NCBI GenBank assembly: GCA_003447235.1
Contig: DLZV01000040.1
Coordinates: forward strand, 13,147 to 77,146
Source: Prevotella sp.
GTDB taxonomy: Bacteria > Bacteroidota > Bacteroidia > Bacteroidales > Bacteroidaceae
Direction of reading: 5' to 3'
DNA length: 64,000 bases
Under the pieces are notes generated by a model. That model saw only the letters and a list, made by a program, of their open reading frames with translations. It made no database searches and had not been told where the DNA came from. Shown here piece by piece: positions 51,283 to 60,586 of this stretch (positions within the stretch are counted from its first letter, which is position 1; each line of letters starts with the position of its first letter). A program made the translations under genes and the position numbers.

Positions 51283-52098
51283 ATGAAAAAAGTTGCAACA
51301 TTCATCATATTTACGACTATTTCACTCAACATTATGGCACAACAAAAAATAGTACAGACAGCAGGGCGCACCCAATTGGGTGAGTTTGCCCCAGAGTTCG
51401 CCCACCTCAACGACGACATCCTCTTCGGAGAAGTATGGAGCCGCAATGAATTACTTTCATTGCGCGACCGCAGTTTGGTAACAATCACTTCGCTCATCAG
51501 CCAAGGAATTACTGACAGCTCGCTGAAATATCATCTGCAGTCGGCAAAGAACAACGGCATTACCCGCACGGAAGTGGCAGAGATTATCACCCACATCGCC
51601 TTCTACGCCGGCTGGCCTAAAGCATGGGCGGCCTTCAATCTGGCAAAGGAGGTATGGAACGAGGACGTGAAAGGCGAAGACGCTAAGGCTGCATTCCAGC
51701 GCGAGATGATTTTCCCTATCGGTGAGCCTAACACCGCTTATGCCAAGTACTTCAAGGGCAACAGTTATCTGGTACAAATATCCGACAGTCAGATACCTTT
51801 CTTCAACGTAACCTTTGAGCCTGGTTGCCGCAACAACTGGCACACGCACCATGCTACAAGTGGCGGCGGACAAATGCTGGTAGGTGTAGCCGGACGTGGC
51901 TGGTATCAGGAGGAAGGCAAGCCTGCGCAGGAAATCCTCCCCGGCACAGTCATCCATATTTCAGCCAACGTGAAGCATTGGCATGGTGCTGCAAAAGACA
52001 GCTGGTTTGCCCACCTCGCTTTTGAAATACCTGGCGAGAACACCTACAACGAGTGGCTGGAGCCAGTGAGCGATGAGGAATATGGCAAGCTAAAATAA
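51283..52098 (+). CDS. Exported carboxymuconolactone decarboxylase-like/cupin fusion
   Basis: 271 residues with a signal peptide (ending IMAQ). Residues ~30-135 are an AhpD/CMD helical domain (GEVWSRNELLSLRDRSLVTI, then VAEIITHIAFYAGWPKAWAA) that lacks the CxxC of AhpD, so it is unlikely to be a peroxidase. Residues ~165-260 are a cupin with metal ligands in NNWHTHHATSGG and later KHWHGAAKDSWFAHLAFE. Such fused proteins occur with aldo/keto reductases and alpha/beta hydrolases in AraC-controlled clusters; the substrate may be an aromatic or quinone-like compound. This is inferred. Confidence 0.87.
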   Translation: MKKVATFIIFTTISLNIMAQQKIVQTAGRTQLGEFAPEFAHLNDDILFGEVWSRNELLSLRDRSLVTITSLISQGITDSSLKYHLQSAKNNGITRTEVAEIITHIAFYAGWPKAWAAFNLAKEVWNEDVKGEDAKAAFQREMIFPIGEPNTAYAKYFKGNSYLVQISDSQIPFFNVTFEPGCRNNWHTHHATSGGGQMLVGVAGRGWYQEEGKPAQEILPGTVIHISANVKHWHGAAKDSWFAHLAFEIPGENTYNEWLEPVSDEEYGKLK

Positions 52099-52208
52099 CA
52101 ATAAGATATCACCATTTTGCAGCCCCATTGAATACGGATATTGAGGAAAACGTATATAGCTAATAGGCGTAAGAATCTGCCGATGAAAGCTTCAAACGAT
52201 TCGCATAA

Positions 52209-52247
52209 GCACCAACGCAGCAGTTCACCGGTTCAATTATATTTATG
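52209..52247 (+). pseudogene. Possible remnant of another cupin gene
   Basis: The frame reads APTQQFTGSIIFM, similar to the start of secreted cupin proteins (AP-E-FTG-V). There is no start codon or downstream domain. Only a weak case, but it fits the decay seen on the other side of the AraC gene. Confidence 0.25.
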
Positions 52248-52254
52248 AGTCAAA

Positions 52255-52539
52255 TTAAAAAGAAAATGTCACATCATTGAAAAAAGAGGTGAATGCCGCC
52301 CGCGACGCACCATTGCGGCGCATGGAGATGGCTGCTGGCAGCACACCGCAGGAGCATAACGGCAAGGGAATGCCGACCGCTGCTGATTTTATCACAGACC
52401 GCCAGCCTGTCCCTGCCAAATGGCGGGCAAATGTTTTTTGGGGTACAAAGGTGTGCATCAGCCCGGCGATGAAGAACCCCAGCAAGATGTATGGTGACAT
52501 CTCGTTGGGCATGAATAATAATGAGTTTAACAATTCCAT
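52255..52539 (-). pseudogene. Truncated COG0701 permease
   Basis: From the likely start at 52539 the frame reads MELLNSLLF..., then MSPYILLGFFIAGLMHTFVP, and GIPLPLCSCGVLPAAISMRR, which matches the N-terminal ~90 residues of SO_0444-type Cu/Zn (or other) permeases. It ends abruptly after ASRAAFTSFF where the intact family continues for over 200 residues. No other part of the gene is visible to the left, so the sequence was deleted. It is a distant relative of the intact permease at 43414. Confidence 0.75.
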
Positions 52540-52722
52540 ATTTTGATAGCAATACAGTAACCTGTACATAAAATATTTAATTTATAATAGTGTTGCGGAA
52601 TTAGGGTGATAAAGTATTACCGGACATCAATAAATCTCAAACAAGGTTTTGTCCCTTTTCGCAATAGTGTTCTTTCCGTGATCACCATCAGTCGGCTTCT
52701 CAATGGTTATATTTTTTAAGGC

Positions 52723-52771
52723 AAAAAACAAAAGGCCTCCATCGTCTGCATCATGCGACGACGAAGGCCTT
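52723..52771 (-). terminator. Terminator of the six-gene surface operon
   Basis: On the minus strand AAGGCCTTCG... pairs with ...GGAGGCCTT (arms near 52732-52738 and 52764-52771, plus inner GACGA and TGCA matches), followed by TTTTGTTTTTTG. Confidence 0.8.
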
Positions 52772-52799
52772 CTATTGGGCGTTTATACTTTATTCTTTA

Positions 52800-55154
52800 T
52801 TAATTGACGTATTTCTTCCCGTTCTTCACCACGATGCCCTTGTAGGTCTTGCTCACGCGTTGTCCTGCCAGATTGTACATGGCATCACTGCCCGTCGCAG
52901 TCTGGTTGCCACTGTTCGTGCTGTCAATGTTGTCTGTCACCGCATCCGTGTAGAAGAAGCGGGTGATAGGCTGTTCCAGTTTCGGCGTGCAATCGTCGTT
53001 TACGTAGGGCCAATCCACGCTCTCGGCATATTCGTCGAAAGAACGTCTGTCGCTGAAGTACGACATGGCTTTCTTCGGCATGTCGGCATTATAGAAGAAA
53101 TTGAAGTCGAGGGTATTGCAGCATTCTGTTCCCTCGAAAGTGAACGTAAGGAGCAGGTTCTTGTTGCCACTGTAGTTGATCGGCTTGTCAAATGCGATCT
53201 CCAGTTCGCCGTTGCCGATAAGGTCGTAGAGTTCGCCCGCATACTCCATTCCTGTCACGGCGACCGGCGCATCCTTGTAGTCGTAAAACATATACAAGCC
53301 CGCCTTGTCGTCGTAGTCGAAGTTTGCATCATCGATCTCCTGTGCCCAAACTTTCACGGTGCGAGGGTACGTGCCATAGGCACACTCGTTACGGAAAATG
53401 AAGTTCACCTGGGTTATCGCCTTGCCACCCATCTTGGCAAGTTGCTCCTTGGTGTAGATAATCTGCGAACCTGTCATGCTGTGCGAGAAGTTGGTAGGCG
53501 CTGCGGCCCATGAGTATCCGTGCCCCACATACACATCGTCTCCTGTGCCGTCAGCGAGCATCTTGTCGTATTTTCCCAAGGTGATGCTGTTTTCGGGTTC
53601 CGGAGTCTTTGTCATGATGATGTTCTTTGTCGTGTCCTCTCCGGGTGTGAAGCTCACGTTCTCCTCGCTGTAGTCCTCGCATCCACCGCAGGTCACCTTC
53701 AGCGTGTAGGTCTTGTCGCTTTTCACGACTTTGATCCTGTAAGTTCCATCAGTACCCGTCGTTGCCTTATACACCAACTTACTGTCGTCAGTTGCGGTCA
53801 GTTTTACCACAGCGCCCTCTTGGGGTTCTCCGTCGCAGCTCACGGTTCCTGTCACCACCGATGGATACTCTATTTTTCTCATCGTGATATCTTGCGTCTT
53901 TGTCTCTCCCGAAGCGAACGTATAGTGGTCGATGGTATAGTCCTCGTAGCCCGCTGCCTTGGCTGTGAGGGTGTATTCCTTATCTACATTCTCAGCCTCG
54001 ATATTCAGGGTGTATTTTCCTTCTGCATCGCTAGTCACCTCGTACTTCGTCTCACCGCTTGTCAGCGTCACGGTGGCACCCATGATCGGCTCTCCGTCGC
54101 AGCTTACGGTTCCTGTCATCACCGATGGATACACTATTTTTCTCATCGTGATATCTTGCGTCTTTGTCTCACCCGAAGCGAACGTATAGTGGTCGATGGT
54201 ATAGTCCTCGTAGCCCGCTGCCTTGGCTGTGAGGGTGTATTCCTTATCTACATTCTCAGCCTTGATGTTCAGGGTATATTTCCCTTCTGCATCGCTAGTC
54301 ACCTCGTACTTCGTCTCACCGCTCGTCAGCGTCACGGTAGCACCCATGATCGGCTCTCCGTCGCAGCTCACGATTCCTGTCAGTTCAGCCGGCTTCACCT
54401 CTGGCTTTGCCGCCTCTTGATAGGTGAACTGGGTGAGAGGCTGCGCCAACTGGGTGGCATGCGACACAGTGTAGCCCGCTCCTTTGGCGTAAGGCCAGTC
54501 TTCCGACTCGTGGTAGTCGGCAAACGTCACGTTGTCGCTATTGGTACTCATGGCCATGTTTTCGGCATCAGTATTGTAGTAGAACTCGATGTCGCTACTC
54601 GTTTCTGCCGTCTCGTCGCCATCGAAGGTGATGGTGACAAGCAGGTTCTTGTCGCCGCTGTATGCGAATGCCTTGTCGAATGCCAGATTCAGTTCTCCGT
54701 TCAGACAGTAATAATCCACAAAGTCCGTGTCAAACGCATAGTCGGTCAGCACCTTCTCTGCATCGTCAAAGTCGAAATAGGCGTATGCCTTCTTTTCGTC
54801 GTTGTAGGCGAAGGCATCATCGTCGATCTCCTTCACCCAGACATTGATCGTCCTTGGTATCGCAGAGAAAGAACTTTGGTTATAGAACACGAAGCTCATA
54901 CCCTTGACCTCCTTTCCAGCCATCTGTGCCAACTGCTCTTTGGTATAGATAAACTGTGATCCCGTATGCTTAACATAAAACTGTGTTGGCGCTATCATCC
55001 ACCAACTTCCTTGATAGCATTGGTCTTCGTTCCAGTCGCCAGCCACTACTTCCTCGTAATTGCCCAGCGATAGCGTCTGGTCATCAGCCATTGCCCTTGT
55101 CAATCCCATTGCAAGAAGCAAGAGGGTTAGAATACAATTTAGCTTTTTCATCAT
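52800..55154 (-). CDS. Large secreted repeat protein with three carboxypeptidase-regulatory-like domains
   Basis: 784 residues from ATG 55154 (MMKKLNCILTLLLLAMGLTR as signal peptide). Two related beta domains, about 25-245 and 530-750, each carry APT-F...TGSQ-IYTKEQLA and PRT--VW--EIDD. Between them stand three carboxypeptidase-regulatory/CNA-B-like repeats of 88 residues, beginning TG-VSCDGEP; the first two are almost identical, the third diverged. The end YNLAGQRVSKTYKGIVVKNG is the tail shared with the next two proteins. Last gene of the operon. Function unknown; repeat stalks and duplicated adhesin-like ends suggest a surface-exposed binding protein. Confidence 0.78.
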   Translation of the reverse strand: MMKKLNCILTLLLLAMGLTRAMADDQTLSLGNYEEVVAGDWNEDQCYQGSWWMIAPTQFYVKHTGSQFIYTKEQLAQMAGKEVKGMSFVFYNQSSFSAIPRTINVWVKEIDDDAFAYNDEKKAYAYFDFDDAEKVLTDYAFDTDFVDYYCLNGELNLAFDKAFAYSGDKNLLVTITFDGDETAETSSDIEFYYNTDAENMAMSTNSDNVTFADYHESEDWPYAKGAGYTVSHATQLAQPLTQFTYQEAAKPEVKPAELTGIVSCDGEPIMGATVTLTSGETKYEVTSDAEGKYTLNIKAENVDKEYTLTAKAAGYEDYTIDHYTFASGETKTQDITMRKIVYPSVMTGTVSCDGEPIMGATVTLTSGETKYEVTSDAEGKYTLNIEAENVDKEYTLTAKAAGYEDYTIDHYTFASGETKTQDITMRKIEYPSVVTGTVSCDGEPQEGAVVKLTATDDSKLVYKATTGTDGTYRIKVVKSDKTYTLKVTCGGCEDYSEENVSFTPGEDTTKNIIMTKTPEPENSITLGKYDKMLADGTGDDVYVGHGYSWAAAPTNFSHSMTGSQIIYTKEQLAKMGGKAITQVNFIFRNECAYGTYPRTVKVWAQEIDDANFDYDDKAGLYMFYDYKDAPVAVTGMEYAGELYDLIGNGELEIAFDKPINYSGNKNLLLTFTFEGTECCNTLDFNFFYNADMPKKAMSYFSDRRSFDEYAESVDWPYVNDDCTPKLEQPITRFFYTDAVTDNIDSTNSGNQTATGSDAMYNLAGQRVSKTYKGIVVKNGKKYVN
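53863..54390 (-). repeat. Tandem 264-bp coding repeat
   Basis: Two nearly identical 264-bp units encode the first two 88-residue repeats of the large secreted protein. The few differences (for example AEN preceded by K or E) show a recent duplication or ongoing gene conversion. Confidence 0.85.
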
Positions 55155-55213
55155 TCTCTGTTTATTATAACGCTTTTGTTTTGTCTTTGAACTATTCGTT
55201 TGTTTCATGTTCA

Positions 55214-56275
55214 CTATTTCACCACCACTTTCTTGCCGTTGTGGATGAAGATTCCCTTCGACGGGTTGATCACCCTTTGTCCGGCAAGATTATACCAGTT
55301 GTTGTCATTAGACTGCTTACTGGTAGAGAGGATGTCCTGTACGCCGTCAGTTTCCGGATGGTATATTTCCGATGTGCGACTGTTGAGATCCACCTTCACG
55401 AGGTCTGTGAACGGACTCACCACGAAGGTGTATGGCACCGAACCGTTTGGCGTGCTCCAGTCAGCGGCCGAAGCATAGCAGTCGTAGTAGAGCACCCTGG
55501 CTGTCGTGTAGCGTGTGGGAGCCTGGATGGTGCATGAGGTGATGGAGTCTTTCGTTTCAGCGTCCACGGCATCCACCGTTTCGTTTCCGCCTACCATGTA
55601 GTTCACCACGTCACCTTTCTTCAGCGTCTGCTTCACCTGGATCCGGTCGAAATAATCGGGACGTCCAGCCTGTGCCGTATTGTTGATCACGGAAAAGAAG
55701 AGATCTTTGCATCCATTGTCGAAATCAAGCTCCACGTCTGCGATGCCCGTTCCACCACCTTCCACCACAGCCTTTGCAGTTTTCACTTCTTTGCCGTTGG
55801 CGCCATGGCTCTCCACCCTTATTTCGTCCCCATCGCTGCAGTAGGCGCTAATGATGATTTTGTATTTACCATTGTTACCGCGCAAGTCCATATAGGGCGA
55901 GTAGATCAGTCCTGCCACCATACCAGAGATAAAGTTTGGAAACCCGTATGCGCTCCATCCGTAGGTGTCAGCGTAGTCGTACGCAGAGAGGTCCACGTAT
56001 TCCTCTTCGCCTCCACCTGGTTCGATGATGCTTCCGAAATCAATACCGTTGAACCCTTCGTCCATTATCGTCACATCGCCGTCGGCCCTCACCTCCTTGC
56101 GATCGTAAACAAATACACAGTAGCCGTCGGCATTGGGCACCGCTCCCCAGTTTGCCGTAAAACTACTTGATGTGATGTCGGTTGCCACTTTTGTTTCTGG
56201 CTTATGCAAAGTCAGTTGTGCCGATGCCGTAATGGCGATCGTCAGCAAACAGATGGTTGTGTAAACCTTTTTCAT
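55214..56275 (-). CDS. Secreted protein with Fn3-like and choice-of-anchor-J-like domains
   Basis: 353 residues. A signal peptide (ending ITASAQ) is followed by a fibronectin-type start (SSSFTANWGAVPNADGYCVF), then a beta-jelly-roll of the cleaved-adhesin / choice-of-anchor J type (IMDEGFNGIDFG, WSAYGF, LIYSPYMDLRG, KDLFFSVINN). The end WYNLAGQRVINPSKGIFIHN belongs to the shared tail. Such domains bind glycans, haem or proteins on gingipain-associated adhesins. It is 60 bases upstream of the large repeat protein's start. The ligand is unknown. Confidence 0.75.
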   Translation of the reverse strand: MKKVYTTICLLTIAITASAQLTLHKPETKVATDITSSSFTANWGAVPNADGYCVFVYDRKEVRADGDVTIMDEGFNGIDFGSIIEPGGGEEEYVDLSAYDYADTYGWSAYGFPNFISGMVAGLIYSPYMDLRGNNGKYKIIISAYCSDGDEIRVESHGANGKEVKTAKAVVEGGGTGIADVELDFDNGCKDLFFSVINNTAQAGRPDYFDRIQVKQTLKKGDVVNYMVGGNETVDAVDAETKDSITSCTIQAPTRYTTARVLYYDCYASAADWSTPNGSVPYTFVVSPFTDLVKVDLNSRTSEIYHPETDGVQDILSTSKQSNDNNWYNLAGQRVINPSKGIFIHNGKKVVVK

Positions 56276-56323
56276 TTTTCCTATTTTTTTGAGTTGTTTT
56301 GCTTTCTGTTTTTTGTGGAAGGT

Positions 56324-57688
56324 TTATCTCACGATGATTTTCTTCCCGTTTCTGATATAGATGCCGTGTGTCGGCGTGGCGACCACCTGCCCGTTGAGGT
56401 TGCGCCATAGATTGTCCCCTTCTTCGCTGCCTACGTTGATGTCGTCGATACTGTCAGTGCCTTTGATTACGATTTGAATATCCCTCGAGACATTTTTGTA
56501 GCTTGCGGTGAGGATTTCCGTTCCACCTCCTTTTATCCTTGCTGTGCCGTCAGTCAGAATTTCCACCAGACCGCGACTTGCCTTCCAGGCGACTTTTGTG
56601 TTTTGATCGTTGCCCAGTGAGACTCTGAAGTCTTTAGTCACACTGTTGAGGTTGTCACCGTCTGCAAGTATTACGGGTGTGGCGTACAGCACGGCCATGT
56701 CACTGTTCTCCAGTCCGTTCATCTTCGGTCGGGGCAACATATCTTCGGCATATACCCAGTTGCTGCCAAGTGTTTCCTTCTGCCTTTCCCCCAGCAGGTC
56801 GGCAGTGTTTCTTTCCTGTGCTGGTATGGAAATCGAAGAACAAGCAGTCTGTTTGTCGTACACCACCTCTCCGATATCTGTCGGATTGGCATTGCCAATG
56901 CAACCAGAAAAGTTCTCGTTGCTGAGCATACCGAAGTTCGCTATGCGGTGTACCTTGTCGTTCCACATCGGGTTGCCGATGGTGCCAGCGATCCTCATCG
57001 TGTTGGTGCTTTCCACATATCCGTAGTTTGCCACGTCACAGATCGTGTTTCCCGTCTGCTGCCCTGAATAACCGATGACTCCACCCAAGGCGCAGCCGTC
57101 GCTCGTCACATGCCCAAAGTTGGCACAGTTGCTTACGGTTGCCCCCTCCATGCTTCCTTCAGCTTTGGATATGATTCCTCCGATCACGCCGCCCACACAG
57201 GAGAGCACGGCCGTCGATGTTGAAGTCACGTCCGCATAGTTGCATAGATTATACAACACGGCTTCATTGGTTGGATTGGCGACGATACCACCCACGTAGT
57301 TGCAGCCTACGACCGATCCGCTCACAGCGAGGTCGTGCACGGCGCCACTCTTCACGGTGCCAAACAGTCCCACATAGTTTTCGTTCGGCATGTTTATATC
57401 CAGCGTTATGCAGTGTCCGCCGCCGTCAAAGTCTCCCTTGAATAGTCCCTCATAGCCGATCATGCCAGTGAAAGGCCCGGTGATGTCCTGTGTCAGCCTG
57501 AAGTATTTTCCGTACGTCTGCTGTTCGCCGTTTGCACCTGGCTTGTCGGTCATATTGCCCAGTTCCTCCAGGTCGTTTACATTACTTATCAGGTACGGGT
57601 CGTTTTTCGTTCCCGTACCGCCAGAGAAGGTCTGTGCCGCAGCTACGTTGCAGAGTAGTAAGGCCCCAAATAGTAAATGCTTTTTCAT
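56324..57688 (-). CDS. Secreted GLUG-repeat beta-helix protein
   Basis: 454 residues. Signal peptide ending NVAAAQ. The mature start TFSGGTGTKNDPYLISNVND is the usual entry to GLUG-motif proteins, and the middle has repeated VGGI / LGGVIGYSG / GHVTSDG type strands of a right-handed beta-helix (about 95-260). A second beta domain (~330-400) with a possible Ig-like fold and the tail LWRNLNGQVVATPTHGIYIR follow. Likely a surface or extracellular adhesin. It lies 48 bases upstream of the next gene (55214-56275) and 44 bases downstream of the barrel gene. Confidence 0.78.
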   Translation of the reverse strand: MKKHLLFGALLLCNVAAAQTFSGGTGTKNDPYLISNVNDLEELGNMTDKPGANGEQQTYGKYFRLTQDITGPFTGMIGYEGLFKGDFDGGGHCITLDINMPNENYVGLFGTVKSGAVHDLAVSGSVVGCNYVGGIVANPTNEAVLYNLCNYADVTSTSTAVLSCVGGVIGGIISKAEGSMEGATVSNCANFGHVTSDGCALGGVIGYSGQQTGNTICDVANYGYVESTNTMRIAGTIGNPMWNDKVHRIANFGMLSNENFSGCIGNANPTDIGEVVYDKQTACSSISIPAQERNTADLLGERQKETLGSNWVYAEDMLPRPKMNGLENSDMAVLYATPVILADGDNLNSVTKDFRVSLGNDQNTKVAWKASRGLVEILTDGTARIKGGGTEILTASYKNVSRDIQIVIKGTDSIDDINVGSEEGDNLWRNLNGQVVATPTHGIYIRNGKKIIVR

Positions 57689-57732
57689 TATGCTTGTTGT
57701 TGTTAAATGATGCCGTTGCTCATAGACGTTTC

Positions 57733-59238
57733 CTATAGGCTGATGGTCAGCTTCGCCATGTAGAAGTTGCTATTGCCGCTATGATAAGCAGTATGCCTCC
57801 AGTGGGTTGCCGCCGTTAGCGCCTTGTCTTTCCATATCTTGAAAGTATATTCCACTGCCAAGCTCATCTCCGTCTCACCTCCACCCATATATTCTTTTAT
57901 GTTCTGCAGGGTGGCAGCGAGCAATTCGTTCTGACAGTTGTATATGTCCAGTCTTGCCACCAAGTTCTCTCTGCGCCTTATCTTTGCCTTTGCACACACC
58001 ATGTTCTTTGCGTTGGCATGAACGATGCTTGCCGTTACCCCCATCGTAAGGTCGCTGCTCTTCAATAGGTTCCCCGATGTATGATGGCTGTTTTTGAACG
58101 AGGCGCAGGCGATCTCTGGCTCTATGTTTACATCAGTCTTTTCCGTCCAGTTGACGTTCCAAAATCCTTCTGCCTTGATTTTTTCGATTTTTCCGTCGTA
58201 TTGCTTGCGACTGCCAATCTGTGGGTATATGTTTCCCGTTGCGTCTCCGAATAGATTGTCTATGCCTTTGCGTTGCGCAACGTTTCCGGTCAGCCTCACC
58301 CCGTAGTCCTCGTTGTTGTAGCCGACGGCCCCATCCAGAGAGTTGACCTCCAGTCTGTTCAGCGGTAGCCGGTTGAGGTCGGTAAGTACTTTCTCTTTCC
58401 GTGTAAACAGATACCCAGCCGAGGCCGACCAGCCGGTAGTCTCTTTGCTTGCCATACTGATCTCCGCCCCTATACTGTAGCCCTTGTAGAAGCAGTTCTT
58501 TCCTTGTCCAGAAAAGCGAGTGAAGTCGTTGCCGATTCCTGTCAGGTGATATACCATCTGCGTTCCGAGTTCGTTGTAGAAAGCCAGCTCGTTGGTCTGC
58601 TTATACTTTCCTGCTGTTGCCGTCAGTGCCACGCTATAGCTTCCCCAGATGTTGAGTCCGATTCCGCCTTGGGCATACAAGTCGGCCACCGTATTGTTGG
58701 GTCGAGGGTCACGGTTGCGGTATTCCGACAAAGTCCGGTATCCCAAGTCCACACCATAGCATGTCTTTCCGTGTCGTGTGGAGTATCCCCCGTCGAGCCG
58801 ATAGCTCTCGTAGTTTTGGTCGCCCCCTTTGGCGTCGCCCATGACATACGGGTATAAGAGCAGGAAATCACTCGTTTCGTTCCACGTCACGTCATATTTC
58901 TTTCCGTTCTGATAGGAAGCCTTTCCCCACACCACACTGTTCGCACCGAGCTGCTGGAAGGAGGAAGCTTCCATACCAAACTGTTTTCCACCGCGTCCCA
59001 GTTGCGGTATCCTTGCTGCCGCTGCTGGTTCCGTCGTTGCATAGACAGAGAATTCCGATATCGACGGTGTGTGCAGATAGTTTCTCATTGCGGGACTTGC
59101 CAGTACTTCTTGTCTGAAGCGCACGTGCCCCGTGCTATATACCTGCCTCTTCCAAACGATGCTATCGTTGGCTGCTGTCATTGCCACCGTGTTGAGGAGA
59201 GCGACGGGCAGTATTCCTGCCTTGATACTTATGTTCAT
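57733..59238 (-). CDS. DUF6850-like outer-membrane beta-barrel protein
   Basis: 501 residues from ATG 59238, with a signal peptide (MNISIKAGILPVALLNTVAM, then TAAND). The body has many alternating amphipathic strands with aromatic ends (WGKASYQNGKKYDVTWNETS, then LYAQGGIGLNIWGSYSVALT), and the final residues YMAKLTISL are typical of an outer-membrane barrel end. It resembles the DUF6850 family that travels with DUF4876 proteins and TonB receptors. It may be a channel or an anchor for the surface lipoprotein. An in-frame extension to 59328 overlaps the upstream gene and lacks a signal peptide. Confidence 0.75.
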   Translation of the reverse strand: MNISIKAGILPVALLNTVAMTAANDSIVWKRQVYSTGHVRFRQEVLASPAMRNYLHTPSISEFSVYATTEPAAAARIPQLGRGGKQFGMEASSFQQLGANSVVWGKASYQNGKKYDVTWNETSDFLLLYPYVMGDAKGGDQNYESYRLDGGYSTRHGKTCYGVDLGYRTLSEYRNRDPRPNNTVADLYAQGGIGLNIWGSYSVALTATAGKYKQTNELAFYNELGTQMVYHLTGIGNDFTRFSGQGKNCFYKGYSIGAEISMASKETTGWSASAGYLFTRKEKVLTDLNRLPLNRLEVNSLDGAVGYNNEDYGVRLTGNVAQRKGIDNLFGDATGNIYPQIGSRKQYDGKIEKIKAEGFWNVNWTEKTDVNIEPEIACASFKNSHHTSGNLLKSSDLTMGVTASIVHANAKNMVCAKAKIRRRENLVARLDIYNCQNELLAATLQNIKEYMGGGETEMSLAVEYTFKIWKDKALTAATHWRHTAYHSGNSNFYMAKLTISL

Positions 59239-59281
59239 ATATGGATGCTTCTTCCTTGTAGTCACTATGAGCACTAGGTGT

Positions 59282-60565
59282 CTATATACCGAATGTATGG
59301 AACGGGTCCGCCTTTGCCCTTGGCTCAAAATCCTCCGCGGAGTTGTTAGTGTCCATCAGTATGGCTCTTTTGCCGTCCATCGAAGCTACTTTGCGTCGCA
59401 CACTCTTTCCGAAGCGGCTATCATCAAAGTTAAACTCCGAGTTATAGGTGAACCCGCGGTCGAGGGCTGGCGATGTTACGATCCATTGAAATCCAGCCTT
59501 GCTACTCATGTTTACGGCGTCCAGAATCCAACTGTTTGGCAGACGGTAGCTTGTGCCTGTCATGTCAGCCTCGCCGGTCTGCCCCGTCAGATGGTAGTTG
59601 TAGTTGTATAGGTAGTCCAAGAGAAACGTATTCTTGTCGGTGTGCATCCTTGCCAGGGCGTACGACTTGAACCCTTGTGTGTGCGGACTCCACAGAGTCA
59701 GCGTGCTGCAGTAGATCTTCTCAAGATTCGGCACCTTCGGGTTGTCTATGTCCGTAAACTGTGGATTGGTCGATTCGTCATACCATTCGTAGTCGGCCGT
59801 GGTCATATTCCAGGAGTTGGGGTTAGCCACCGTGTGGTCCACGGCGTTGTCCACTATCAGCAGTTTGCCACCCGGCTGCACGGGCACGTCGCGCCCAGTT
59901 CCTGGAATCATATACATTGCCGCCACGGCCATGTCGGTATCCATGATGTTCGGTTTGTATTCCTGCTTCATGGTGGTCAAGAAATCGCTTTCTGCTATCA
60001 CGAGCGAGTCAGCGTAGAGCACGTGGTCAGTATTGTTGTAAATTACAAAATACTTGTCAGCATAATAGTAGCTCCCCTGTGCGTTTACTGTTCCTGCACA
60101 GAAAATTTCTGCCAGTACGAATCCCTTGTAAGCGATGTCTGCCGGATCCTGGTCAGGTTGCGATACCACTTGCAGCGCGAGGTTCACAACGGCGTTTTCC
60201 TTTGATAGCGTTGTTCCGTCGCTATATGCCGTCACCTCTACCGTCTTCGCCACTAGGTCGCTGTTTCTGTAGTTCAGTTTTCCCGTAGCGCTGATTCTGT
60301 AGTAACCGCCATCCACGCTGTTCAGTGTTACCGTCATGTTTTCTGCCGTCGAAAAACTGAAGGCTGTCTCTATGCCGGTGTTGATTTCTGTCAGTGTCAA
60401 ATGGACGTCCGTCATAGTCAGTTCCTCACTATACCCTGCAGGAGTAGTGAACGAGACGCGGATATCTGCCGGCGTCGTATCTACCGACTGAATGTCGTCG
60501 TTGCTACACCCAGTCAGTGCCAACATGCATAAAGCAATGAGCATCAAAAAAAGTGATGTTTTCAT
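59282..60565 (-). CDS. DUF4876 lipoprotein
   Basis: 427 residues. The lipobox LTGC (Cys20) makes it a lipoprotein, probably facing outside. After an acidic stretch, a beta-sandwich of ~100 residues is followed by the DUF4876 region: AEIFCAGTVNAQGSYYYADK, PGGKLLIVDNAVDHT, NPNSWNMTTADYEWYDES and SYRLPNSWILDAVNM. These proteins are always coded beside a TonB receptor, suggesting they are the surface cap or binding partner. The gene is 21 bases downstream of the receptor. Confidence 0.88.
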   Translation of the reverse strand: MKTSLFLMLIALCMLALTGCSNDDIQSVDTTPADIRVSFTTPAGYSEELTMTDVHLTLTEINTGIETAFSFSTAENMTVTLNSVDGGYYRISATGKLNYRNSDLVAKTVEVTAYSDGTTLSKENAVVNLALQVVSQPDQDPADIAYKGFVLAEIFCAGTVNAQGSYYYADKYFVIYNNTDHVLYADSLVIAESDFLTTMKQEYKPNIMDTDMAVAAMYMIPGTGRDVPVQPGGKLLIVDNAVDHTVANPNSWNMTTADYEWYDESTNPQFTDIDNPKVPNLEKIYCSTLTLWSPHTQGFKSYALARMHTDKNTFLLDYLYNYNYHLTGQTGEADMTGTSYRLPNSWILDAVNMSSKAGFQWIVTSPALDRGFTYNSEFNFDDSRFGKSVRRKVASMDGKRAILMDTNNSAEDFEPRAKADPFHTFGI

Positions 60566-60586
60566 ATTGTTCTTTTTTTTATTGTA

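Noticed and set aside
53863..54390. Tandem repeats considered as a CRISPR array
   Set aside because: The units are 264 bp and coding, with no spacers. No CRISPR array or cas gene is visible anywhere in the window.
53520..54959. Plus-strand frame of 479 codons across the repeat protein gene
   Set aside because: It is the shadow of the 264-bp repeats: it repeats itself only because the coding strand does, and has no start context.
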